Shown here piece by piece: positions 52,263 to 62,857 of a DNA stretch of 64,000 nt; positions within the stretch are counted from its first letter, which is position 1; every line of letters begins with the position of its first letter. The notes beneath the pieces are model-generated. The model made no database searches. It worked only from the letters and a program-made list of their open reading frames with translations, and was not told the origin of the DNA. Source of the stretch: Haberlea rhodopensis (lineage: Eukaryota > Streptophyta > Magnoliopsida > Lamiales > Gesneriaceae); contig CAJQUN010000036.1 of NCBI GenBank assembly GCA_907163345.1, positions 496,001 to 560,000 on the forward strand, in the 5' to 3' direction. Both the position numbers and the translations under genes were made by a program.

Positions 52263-54441
52263 ACTTCTACTTTCTTGCTGAAGACTGATGTGGCTTGAAG
52301 TCTTTACTCTTTTCCCCCTTTTTGTCAGCAGCAATCTCTTGAAGAAAGTCTACAATCTGGGCGAGCTGAGCGCTGATAGCATCAAGACGAGTGTCTTGAG
52401 CAAGAAGGGATTTTGCGACGGATGCTCGAACTTCAGTGGCCAGCTCGATCTGTTCTTTTCTCAGACTGTTTTTATATGTAGCTTGCTGAGAGAAGATCAT
52501 TCAGTCCGTGCTGAATGCTGATAATACTGGCTATCATCTTCTCTTTGAAAGACTCAAAATCCAAGACTATAGTCCTCTGACTTTGATGAACTTCTATAAC
52601 TCGTTGGGAGAGAGATAGACAGTTATCAGAGAGGTGTTGAAGGGACTTGGCCCGAGATGGGACATCGACAGATAAGTGGTCGGAAGATTGATCAGAAGAT
52701 GACTCAGGTGGATCAACTGCTGATTCAACTGGTACGATTGTGGAAACGGCAGATTGGCGGATTTCGGATCGGATCAAAGTAACCAAGTCCGAAGAGAATT
52801 CTTCTAAAAACGCCATATCTTTAGCAGACTGATCCGGAGGAGTGATAGGTCTGGTAGGCTCATCAACCTGTAATGCGGCAACAACAGTGGACACCACCAG
52901 ATCCGGATCGACAAAGTCTAGGGAGATGACTGTTGTATGTGCGGCGGTTGGACTGTGCTGAATTTGGGAGACTGAGGGTGCAATAGGGATGGAAGTTGTT
53001 GGAGAGTCCAACAATACATCCATTGCTTCAGTTTCAGCTGCAGACGTAGCATTAGTCAATGGCTGCTCTGCTGTCTGCTTCACTGTCTGCTCCGCTGACT
53101 CATAAGGAATTTGCTCAATGAAAGGTTCAGCCAAATTCTTGCTCGCAGATGGGTGATCCGGGCTGGGAACTAGAGTGGATATGTTAAGCTTCTGTCGTTG
53201 AAAACGAACAGCCAAATGAAGAGCATGAACATCCATTTTCAGCTGAGCAATGACGGCACCATCATCTTTGGCAGTCGGCTTGCTCGGATCAAAATTCGCC
53301 TTCTTAGCTGCAATGAGCAGATTTGCCAGTCTGAATCTTGGTTGGCCTGGAACAGATCTTTGCGATGCACATCAATTCTAACGTCGATAGTCTCTGTCCC
53401 CTTAAGGACTTCTTGTTCCATCTTTTGTAGTCTTCTCAGCTTTCTGAAGAACATATCAATGTGGTTGATCGTTCTGTACTCAACATATTCATCAAATACT
53501 ACAGTGAGCTCCTTCACCTTTTCTTCAACATCTTCCATGGCGATGTCGATGGCTGTTTGAGCGGCTGACTTGGGTTTAGAAGAGAGGGGTTCAGCGAGGA
53601 TTTCCTTGCCTTTTCCGGTGGGAGATGAGGTATTGATCCCCGATTGGGTGTAGTCTCCCAATTCAGTGATAACAATGCCTTTGACCACAGGAATAGCAGA
53701 AAGGACTCTGATGGTTACTTTGGGTACAGAGGTTGGAGCTAATGAAGGTTGGGTTGTAGTTTGGGGTGCAGGGGTGGTTTTGGTGGGAGACAATATGGGT
53801 AAGGTTTTAAGAGGTAAGGTTTTTGATTGGCTTGGTGATCTGGGTTCTTGGCTTCTTAGGAGGGGGCTTGGCTGGATATGAAGGAGTAGACTGAGTTTCC
53901 TCGGAGTCAGTCTGAATAGTCAATTTACGCTTGACTCGAGTCTTTCGAGCAGCAGCCTGTTCTTCTCCTTGCTCGATCTTAACAGCCACCAGATCGGAAG
54001 AAGTGGGTGGAGCACCTTTAGACTTCAGTAGTGCCAATCCCTCGGGGTTGAGAATTTTGAAGGGACTCAAAGCAGACGGCTTCCCCAGCTCGATATTCAA
54101 AGTCTCCAAAAGCTTGCTGAGGGGAACTGTAAAGTACACAGCCTGTTTGGAGGCGATAACCGTTTCAAGCAAGACTCCAAACAATATTGCAGACCAATTC
54201 ATCTTCTGTCCCGAGTGAATAACAACCATGGCCCGGAATTTCTCGGCAGTAACAGCGTCATAGCTTCCGGCTTTGCCCCAAAGTGGCTTGCCAACAATCT
54301 CGCATAAAACTTTGAAATGAAAGAACATTTCCTTCTTCTTGAATGATGGTTGCAGTCGATGGCCGAATATGGATACCTTCCCCCGAAGATCGGTGATAGT
54401 GGCTTGAGGAATATGGCCAAACTCAGTCAGTCCGGTGTTGG
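52263..54441 (-). pseudogene. Extra (env-like position) ORF of the SIRE-like element, broken
   Basis: The minus-strand reading enters open at 54441 (NTGLTEFGHIPQATITDLRG..., no start codon because an Athila-like LTR cuts it there). It continues through FKKKEMFFHFKVLCEIVG and a Lys/Arg/Pro-rich stretch to a stop at 53807. Related reading continues in other frames: 53793-53239, 53236-52472 and 52500-52267, the last rich in Ala, Gln and Lys and coiled-coil-like. It lies between pol (outside) and the 3' LTR, the place of the extra ORF of SIRE-type elements. I see no membrane segment in it, so an envelope role is not supported; its function is unknown. 52026-52262 is 3' noncoding sequence. Confidence 0.65.
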
Positions 54442-55962
54442 TGATCGCTTTTATTTTAAACAGTTATTTCAATGTAGCGATTCTCTACCGCAAGTGCACG
54501 ATGTCAAGTTTTAATATAATGGTTTAAGAGTAACGAGTGTCGTACCCACAGGGACTAGTAGCAATTACCACGATTGATTAGAATTACTATATTTAACCTA
54601 CGATTAAGGAGTAATTATTAAACTAAAATGACGTAAGCACAAAAATTAACCTAAACAGCAGTGATGGATAATTGAAGAGAATTTATAAACGAATTATCAA
54701 GACGTCGGTTCACCCATGTAATCCCCCAAAAGTTGCCTATTAATTAAGATTTAATGTTCTATGTTCTAGGGTGACGAGTTTTCCTATTTCATTCGTTATA
54801 CCTTGGTCCGGTTATAACAAGTCTAGCATTAATCTACAATAAATCACTCCCGTGTCTTTATTGAATGATTAATACCGAAAAACCCTTTGTGAAAACTACT
54901 AGCCTTCGATTTTGGTAAATCTATTGCTATCACACGTGTGCTTGATTTTACTTGGTCCGTCTCAACCTAAAACCCACGGCCTAATTTACTACGTCGTATC
55001 GTAATCTCCTATGGTCAATTCAATTACGATTACCAATATCATGTAAAAGGTAGCTAATCTTTTACAACCATTAAAAACATAAATTATGCGCAAAGATCAT
55101 AGAAATTAAATCAAAACCGTTAATTAACTCAAGGGTTCAAACATGGGATCCCCTATGTCTTGACAAATATCTTAGCCAACAACCATAATCAAATTATAAT
55201 GTAAAAACATGTCTTTAAACAAATTTAACATCACAATATGAAATAAAAATAATCAAGTTCAGAAATACTAAGATAACGAGGATGTCGCTCCGTGCGTCGC
55301 TCCATTCTTTCGTTCCTTGCGTTGCTCTTGCTCTTCAATGATTTGTGGTGGTGCTTTGGATGGAAGAGAGGCTGCTAGGTCTCAGTAAAAATTGGCAAAA
55401 GTCCTTTAAAATTCGTCCCTAGGTCTGATATATAGGGCAACCATAATTGGGAAGGAGTCCCCCTTGAACCAAACATGGAAAGTCTTTAATTTTCCACAAA
55501 CTCTTCGCGGCGATCGATCTTCGTTCTTCCACGATCGATCTTCAATCTCTACTGGACGTGATAGTCAAAATAAACAAATCCGCGATCGATCTTCATTCCC
55601 TCGCGATCGATCGCGAGTCTTCACTGTATATTGGCGATCGATCGCGATGTTCTTGCCGATCGATCGCCAATGTATTCTGTTCAACATCACTTTTTTACTG
55701 CTCGGAGATCGATCGCGATGTTATTGCCGATCGATCGCGAGCTGTATAAAATTCATACTTCGAGATTTCAGTCAATTTTCTCACGTCTTCGCTCGGTTTG
55801 GTCCTTTTTCAACATTATTAGCTTATTTCCTTCACTTTTATCCCATTGGACCTATATTCCTGAAATACACAAAAATATACCAAAAAGCGTAAAATCATCC
55901 AGGATCAATACGAAAATCAATACAAAAACATAGCAAAATAAGTGTAAAAATCACACTTATCA
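54442..55962 (-). repeat. 3' LTR of the Athila-like element
   Basis: 1521 bp. On the minus strand it runs TGATAAGTGTG...AAAGCGATCA. It contains the palindrome array 55511-55737. Open frames across the array are artefacts. Confidence 0.88.
55511..55737. repeat. Palindrome array, Athila-like LTR
   Basis: Eight sites in four pairs with centre spacing of about 21-22 bp. The first three read CGATCGATCTT and the rest are full palindromes. The third pair forms perfect 15-bp inverted arms at 55630-55644 and 55657-55671 around a 12-nt loop. Confidence 0.95.
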
Positions 55963-55976
55963 ACTCCCCCAAACTT
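55963..55976 (-). other. Polypurine tract of the Athila-like element
   Basis: Minus strand aagtttgggggagt, immediately upstream of the LTR. Confidence 0.85.
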
Positions 55977-57303
55977 AGACTTGATCGTCCTCGAGCAAGC
56001 AATGAAATCAAAATGTAGAGTTTATCATCAATACTTTAACAGAATTAACTTAACAACTCAGATGTAACAGCTCAGAAATCTCACTAACACAACAACAAGA
56101 GTCAATCCAAAAATCAACAAGAAGTGTTTTCTCCTATGCCAAGCAATACCTCGCAAAATTGGAACGTGTGTGTGTGCTATTGTCAATCTTGAGTTTCATA
56201 TATATTTTTAAGATCAAATTCTGCTAGTAAACTCAAAGGCAAGATTACTATCAAGCACTCCATAAGTCTACTTTTCAAGCACTTCTCCACTAATGTAATT
56301 ATTCCCTAAACTTGGACCATAAGGTCTTTTGAAGCTTATAATGTCAGGCCTTTGGTGTTTGGCTTCAAAGAAAAGATAGGATAGTGCAAAGAAGAGAGTA
56401 TAAGTATTTACAGTTCACATTTGCAGCACAACATTGAGCTTCTCTTCTTTTTTTTTTCTTTTTAGCCTTGGCCACTTTGGGTCTTATTTAGTCACTTTTT
56501 CTCAAGGCTTTTTATCTATCTTTTTTCTTTTCTCATTCATCATTTTTTTTTTTCAATAATAAGCTCATCTAAATGTAGCAATTAAAGTGCATCTAATGAG
56601 AACCATTATACTCCCTTTAGGTAAGGAAATTTTTTATTTTTTTTTCATTTAGGCTCATAAAGGTGGGTATAATGGGTTTGCAAAAAAAAAATGTTGAATG
56701 GGGGCTAATTTCCATTCTTATTCATTTAAGCTCAAAGAGAGACACTAGTGGTATATATATACAAGGTATGCTTGAAAGGCTCAAACGTTCCAAGGATCGC
56801 CTAAATCATATCCAAGTCAAGTTCATAATTATAAAATTTCGCCTCAAAGTGCCTTCAAATAGATTCTAGAGTGCTCTATGATGCTCAAGACAAATCATAG
56901 TTAACAGAATTTTTCACTTTCCTAATATAAATTCCACTCAATCATGACTCAGGCGTGCATCAAAATGTTCCTCAATTTTGACATATTAACTCAACCCAAG
57001 ATATTCACCAACAAGTCAAAATTTTTCAAGACTCTAATTGAGATGGAGATTATTTTCATCATGTATTACAGTTGCAAGTTTCATTCATGTATTTCTTAAT
57101 GAATAACTCAATTATCACAAACAAATAACTTTAATATGCTCAAGACCGACTTCATACCACTCGCTAAAATATCATGCAATAAAAGTAGTAGCAAGAGAAC
57201 AACATCACTCAGTAAAGACCCCCCCAAACTTAGTATGTGCATTGCCCTCAATGTACAGAAAACAATAAGTGCAGTAGCAAAACACATACCTCAACGACGA
57301 TCG
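55977..57303 (-). other. 3' noncoding tail of the Athila-like element
   Basis: AT-rich with long T runs (56440-56650). A second purine run (minus strand ctaagtttgggggggtc, near 57218-57234) resembles the terminal polypurine tract and could be an internal one. No gene. Confidence 0.6.
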
Positions 57304-58446
57304 TCAGTGATCGTCGTCCTCATCGTCCTGCTCCGGTGGTGGGTCTGGGTAATATAGTTCCTGTGGCTGGTGTGGCTGGTATGACTGGTATGGCTGGACT
57401 GTAGGATGTGGTGGGAATGGAATGTCCGGGAAACCCTGTGCCAAAGCAGAGTTCCATGCAGCTTGATACTGCATGAACTCCATGTTTTGCTGATATAATT
57501 GCTGGTGGCCCCATCGGAGTTCATGTCGTATCTCCTGCAACTCATGATGGAGGGATTCCATCGTAATTGAAGTAGGCACTGGAGCAGCAGATGATGATGG
57601 TCCAGGAAGGTGGCTGCTGCTGGATCGTGGTTGTGCCATCCGTCTGACTATGGCTGGTGCAGGATGATCGACCACGAGCAATGCCTTCGGTGGAATTGCC
57701 TCTTTTGCGGAGTCCCAGGCAACATCCGCATACTTTCACAACGAGGTGATAGTGGAGGGGCATGGCATACCAGAAGGGGGAGGGCCGCGAATGTAGTTCC
57801 GGATGGCGGTCTGGACAAGACGTCCGAGATCGATCGTAAGTCCGGTAACTATGGCATATACCAGTATAGCTCGGTCCTTTGTGACTTCCGATTTGTGAGT
57901 CGATGGTATGACCCGAGCTACTATAAATGAAAACCAAGCCTTGGGCTCCTCCTTCAGATCTGATATCAGTACAAGCTGTGGCTTTCCGTCGGCGTTCAGT
58001 CGCCACTGTGTTCCCTCTACACATATGGTTGACAAAATCGCATCCAAGTCAACGTGATTCCGGCAATATATGGTATAGTCATCCTCCGGGATGTTGGGCA
58101 TGTTATATAGCGCATTGATAGCCTGTGAATCAAAGAGAACTGGTTGTTGCCGTACAGAGGCAACGTTGGCTTCAATTTGGTGCTGTGCCCGGAGGTTGGA
58201 GTAGAACTCACGGATTAAAGAAACCACCGCATCTCGTGGTTGGCCAACAAAAGTGTACCACTCTCGCCGGAGTGCCTCTTGGATCACAGCACAGCCGAGC
58301 TTGCTCGTGTCCATTCCCCGTTCCCGTATCAAATTTTTCTTCCGGTATACCGCATAAAACTTTGCAGCTTCAATACTTATGAACTTGGAGGAGTCAAACT
58401 CCTCAGGAGCGGGAACTGCCTGCTTTTGCTTGCGCTTCGGTGCCAT
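57304..58446 (-). pseudogene. Third ORF of the Athila-like element, one frameshift
   Basis: Starts at ATG 58446 (MAPKRKQKQAVPAPEEFD). The first part (to about 57740) resembles the domain described as a putative plant transposon protein, with SKFISIEAAKFY, LFDSQAINALYNMPNIPEDDY, RNHVDLDAIL and HKSEVTKDRAILVYAI. A frameshift near 57740 leads into a Pro/Gln/His-rich tail ending PPPEQDDEDDDH at 57304, preceded by a likely coiled coil (SLHHELQEIRHELRWG). Its role is unknown. It occupies the env-like position of Athila elements, but I see no convincing signal peptide or membrane anchor from ATG 58446. Confidence 0.65.
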
Positions 58447-59442
58447 CCCTAGAATCAAAGTTACCAACACCACTACCAACCAATACAATAAATAAAGCAA
58501 GCACAAATCCTCCAACCACCAATCCAAGTTAGGTTACTAACCCAACCACACAATAATCCACAAGGAGCTCTTCAATTCTCCCCCAAACTTAATAATATCA
58601 TACAATTCCAACTTCACCAACTTACAATTCAAAATATTAAGAATTTGACACCCCAACACTTAATTGTCAATCAATTCATGGACCATGTATAGCAAAGCTA
58701 AAATACCTCAATAAATTTCGAAAATTTGTTAGTGATAGTCCTTAGCTTTCCATAGCTTCAAATTGGAGTGGAGGATGCTCAAAAATTCCTTTTCCCTTGC
58801 TAATTCCTGTGAAAGATTGAGGCTTGATGTTAGAATTGAAGATATGTTTCGAAAATCTTGAAGAAAATGAAGGATTGAAGATGGGTTGGGAAAGATTTGA
58901 GGAAAATTGGGGAATTTGGGGGAGGGTTTCGAGTTTGAGTGTGTGTAATGTGTGAAAAATGTTGATTCTGATATTAAAAAAATGAAATTTGGTACCTCGC
59001 GATCGATCGCGAATATTTGCCGATCGATCGCGAGAGTTCTGGAATGTGGCGATCGATCGCGTGTTCTTACCGATCGATCGCCAATTTAAGATTATTTTTT
59101 TTTTTTCGGGACTTGGCGATCGATCGCGATGGTATGTCGATCGATCGCCAAAACACACTGCCCGAAATATTTTTTTGTTTTGTTTTTTTTTTTAGATCAA
59201 CATTTTTGCTCTCGGGATTCGCTCTTCTCCACCCACTCTGCAAAATTGACACACTGAAGTCAATCCTTGAAACAAAAATTCAAACCAAACAAATTCTAAA
59301 AAAAATAAATAAAAACAAGGAAAAGGGAGAAAATAAAAAGTGTTCTTAATTTATAGTCCCAAGCTGGACTTATTACCAACATCAATTTAAGAGTCAAAAT
59401 GGACAACAGTAGGCGAACTGAAATCATGTCCATGATAGTGCT
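58447..59442 (-). other. Spacer between pol and the third ORF
   Basis: Noncoding. It contains the palindrome pairs at 59000-59147 and T/A runs. The apparent peptides here are translations of the palindromes. Confidence 0.7.
58996..59151. repeat. Three palindrome pairs inside the Athila-like element
   Basis: Six CGATCGATCG sites forming three hairpin units: arms 58996-59009 with 59021-59034 (14 bp, loop 11); a middle unit near 59048-59084 (13-bp arms, loop 11); and 59113-59126 with 59138-59151 (14 bp, loop 11). All arms are perfect. Confidence 0.95.
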
Positions 59443-62400
59443 TCAGCCGCTGTCCATTGACTGTGAATGTGCCTTTTGTTGGATCGTTGATCTCGATCGC
59501 TCCGGATGGAAATACCCTTGTGATATTGAATGGTCCTTGCCATCGAGAGACTTCAACTTACCTGGAAAGAGTCTCAATCTGGAGTTAAAAAGTAGGACCA
59601 AATCCTCTTCCTTGAAATCACGCTGGCTAAGCTTAGCATCATGCCATTTTTTTGTTCTATCTTTATAGATATTGGCATTCTCATAAGCTTGGTTTCTAAA
59701 CTCATCCATTTCATTTAAGTGTAGGAGTCGTTTTTCACCTGCAACAGTTAAATCAAAATTCAGATTTTTTATTGCCCAAAATGCCTTGTGTTCTAGCTCG
59801 ACAGGAAGATGACATGCTTTTCCAAAAACTAACCTATATGGTGATGTACCAATAGGTGTTTTAAATACCGTCCTATATTGACCGATTTCTCCAAAATCCG
59901 TTTCACTTCTCTATTAGAAACCTCTACTTGTCCACATGTTTGTGGGTGGTAAGGTCTTGCAACCTTGTGGGTGACACCATATTTGCTCAAAAGTTTTTCA
60001 AACAGTTTATTGCAAAAGTGTGACCCACCGTCACTAATGATTGCTCGAGGAGTGCCAAATCGAGTAAAAATGTTCTTTTTCAAACATTTTACCACTACTC
60101 TAGCATCATTAGTGCGTGAAGCTTCAGCCTCAACCCATTTTGAAGCGTAGTCCACAGCGACAAGTATGTAATAATTAGAAAATGAAACTGGAAATGGCCC
60201 CATAAAATCTATTCCCCAAACATCAAATAAATCGCATTCAAGCATATTATTTAAAGGCATTTCATGTCTCCTAGAAATGTTGCCCGTTCTTTGGCATTTA
60301 TCACAAGTGGATACATACCTGTATGCATCTTTAAACAAGGTAGGCCAGTAAAAACCCGATTCAAGTACCTTGGCAGCAGTTTTTGTTGGACCCATGTGGC
60401 CTCCTACCTCTCGGTCATGACAGTGGCTCATAATAGATGCCATCTCCTCCTCCGGTACACATCTCCTGATCATGTTGTCTGCACAAACTTTAAACAACAA
60501 TGGATCCTCCCACATGTAGTGTTTAACATCAGATAAGAATTTCTTCTTCTGATAGAAGGTCATTTGTGGGAGGATACCACTAACCAGATAATTTGCAAAA
60601 TCGGCATACCATGGTAGTGCAAGAACTTGGAAAAGCTGTTCATCAGGAAATTTTTCATTGATTTCTTCCAGTTCATTATCATGTTTCTCCATCATATTAT
60701 CAATCCTAGATAAATGATCCGCTACTACATTCTCAACACCCCTCTTATCTTTAATTTCTAAATCAAATTCTTGCAATAAGAGAATCCATCGGATTAAACG
60801 TGGTTTTGCATCTTTTTTAGCAAGAAGATATTTAAGTGCCGAGTGATCAGTGTACACAATTACTTTTGATAGACAGAGATAAGAGTGAAATTTATCAAAC
60901 GCAAATACTAATGTTAGCAGTTCTTTCTCAGTGGTGGCATAGTTTTGTTGTGCCTCATTTAAAGTTCTACTAGCATAGTAAATAGTATGAAATACCTTAT
61001 CCGTCTTTGTCCCAATACTGCTCCGACAGCTGTGTCACTAGCATCACACATCAACTCAAATGGCATATCCCAATCCGGTGCTACCAACACAGGTGCTGTT
61101 ATTAACTTCTCCTTTAATGTCTCGAATGCCTGCATACAATCAGGATTAAAATCAAAAGGTGCATCTTTAGTCAGTAAATGAGAGAGTGGTTTCGAAATTT
61201 TTGAAAAATCTTTAATAAATCTCCTATAAAAGCCTGCATGGCCTAGGAAGCTTTGAACCCCCTTCACTGATACTGGTGGAGGTAGTTCCTGTATCACCTG
61301 GATCTTTGGTCGGTCCACCTCCATACCCTTGTGGGATATTTTGTGTCCCAAGACTATTCCCTCTTGTACCATGAAGTGGCATTTCTCCCAATTTAGTATC
61401 AAATTCGTCTCTTCACACCTTGTCAGTACTGCATCCAGCAGTTTGATGACCTCAGCCTTCACCACTTCTTGCATCTTTGGGTTTAACCTGCGTTGTGGTT
61501 GAACCACGGGTTTGTAAGAATCCTCCATCAAGATCTTATGCATACATGTTGATGGGCTTATCCCTCTTATGTCCGCTACTTTCCACCCGAATGCTTTCTT
61601 GTGCTCCCTCAAAATCCTAAGTAGTTTGTCTTCGTTTACACCTGTTAAAGATGAAGAGACAATTACAGGCAATGACTCACTACAATCTAAATAAACATAC
61701 TTGAGATTAGGCGGGAGGGTTTTGAGTTCAAGAGTTGGTGGTTCTTCAATGGAGGGCTTTTGTGGCTTCATGTCCCTTTCTCCCAACTCGCCTAAATTGT
61801 TCCGCACACGCCTATTATGGGGAATATTGGCGTTCAAATAAACGACAGTCTCTTTCAACTCGACGGTCTCACCCAGCTTTTCAATGTCCTCTACCAAGCA
61901 TGCTTCCAATTCATCCTTGTGTGTTCCCTTAAACACATTAGCAGATAACACATCAATAATATCAACAATAAAACACATATGCTCATCATGTGGGTGTTTT
62001 AAAGCTTTAAAAACGTTGAAAGTGACTTGATCCTCCCCTACACGGAGGATCAACTTCCCTTGTTGGACATCTATAAGTGCCTTTCCAGTAGCAAGGAATG
62101 GTCTTCCCAAGATCAGTGGCGTGTCAGCATCTTCTTCCATATCCAACACAAGGAAGTCTGCCGGGAAGATGAATTTATTGACCTTCACTAGGACATCCTC
62201 TATGATTCCTCGTGGGTATGTCACAGACCTATTTGCCAATTGCAAAGAAACCGTGGTCGGTTTTGGCTCACCAAGTCCCAACTTCCTGAAAATTGACAAA
62301 GGCATAAGATTAATACTCGCACCTAAATCACATAAAGATTTTGTAAACGAAATAGACCCAATTGTGCAAGGTATAGAAAAACTCCATGGATCTTTCAACT

Positions 62401-62857
62401 TAGGAGGCAGTTTGTTTTGGACAACGACAGAACACTCCTCAGTTAATTTAATCGTCTCATGCTCACCCAATTTCCTATTATTTGACATAATATCTTTCAA
62501 AAACTTAGCGTAGCTAGGCATTTGAAGTAAAGTATCAGCAAATGGAATATTTATTTGTAATTTCTTAAAAATTTCTAAGAATTTAGCAAAACTAGCATCT
62601 ACCTTTGCCTTTTCAATGCACCAGGAAATCAGGGAGGGATTTGTACCTTCTTGGGTGGTGCGATAGGTGCAGTGGTAGGAGTAGACTTACCATTTTCACG
62701 TGTCTGAATGTCATTCTCACCTTCCAACTCAACTACATGCTCATCGTCCCGATCTTCAGTTTGTGATCCAAATTCTTTTCCACTCCTCAATGAGATCGCC
62801 TTGGCTTGCTCTCGGGGGTTCTTTTCCGTATCACTTGGTAAGCTTCCCGGTGCTCTT
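59443..62857 (-). pseudogene. gag end and pol of the Athila-like element, RT core deleted
   Basis: Gag C-terminal words (GSLPSDTEKNPREQAKAISLRSGKE, broken by a stop near 62650) precede a frame open through MPSYAKFLKDIMSNN (62521). Protease has LCDLGASINLMPLS near 62310-62350 and PLILGRPFLAT near 62095-62125. The RT N-terminus (STCMHKIL, PQRRLNPKMQEVVKAEVIKLLDA) joins in frame to VLTRCEETNLILNWEKCHF near 61431, so the RT palm with its catalytic FxDD box is missing. A frameshift near 61005 splits RNase H. Integrase at 59829-60857 has [33 protein letters not shown] and [13 protein letters not shown] short deletion with frame change near 59880 precedes the C-terminal part ([18 protein letters not shown], ending near 59560). 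Confidence 0.88.

Larger units (their letters stand above)
54442..62857 (-). mobile_element. Athila-like Ty3/gypsy element (3' LTR to truncated gag)
   Basis: Minus orientation. The 3' LTR is at 54442-55962, its purine tract next to it (55963-55976), then a noncoding tail, a third ORF (57304-58446), a spacer with palindrome pairs, pol (59443-62660) and the C-terminal end of gag up to 62857, where a diverged LTR begins. The host-side bases at the 3' LTR are gttgg (54437-54441). The 5' side lies beyond the window or has been deleted, so the duplication cannot be checked. It is inserted in the SIRE-like extra ORF. Confidence 0.85.

Noticed and set aside
55511..55737. CRISPR array or cyanobacterial DNA (GCGATCGC is a common octamer in cyanobacteria)
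   Set aside because: Repeats are short palindromes with spacings of about 11 nt, inside plant LTRs with target-site duplications; no cas genes and no bacterial genes nearby.
57736..58527. Hydrophobic N-terminal extension (LLYLLYWLVVVLVTLI) as a membrane anchor of the third ORF
   Set aside because: It lies upstream of the natural ATG at 58446 and depends on a start in noncoding spacer; the conserved protein begins MAPKRKQ.
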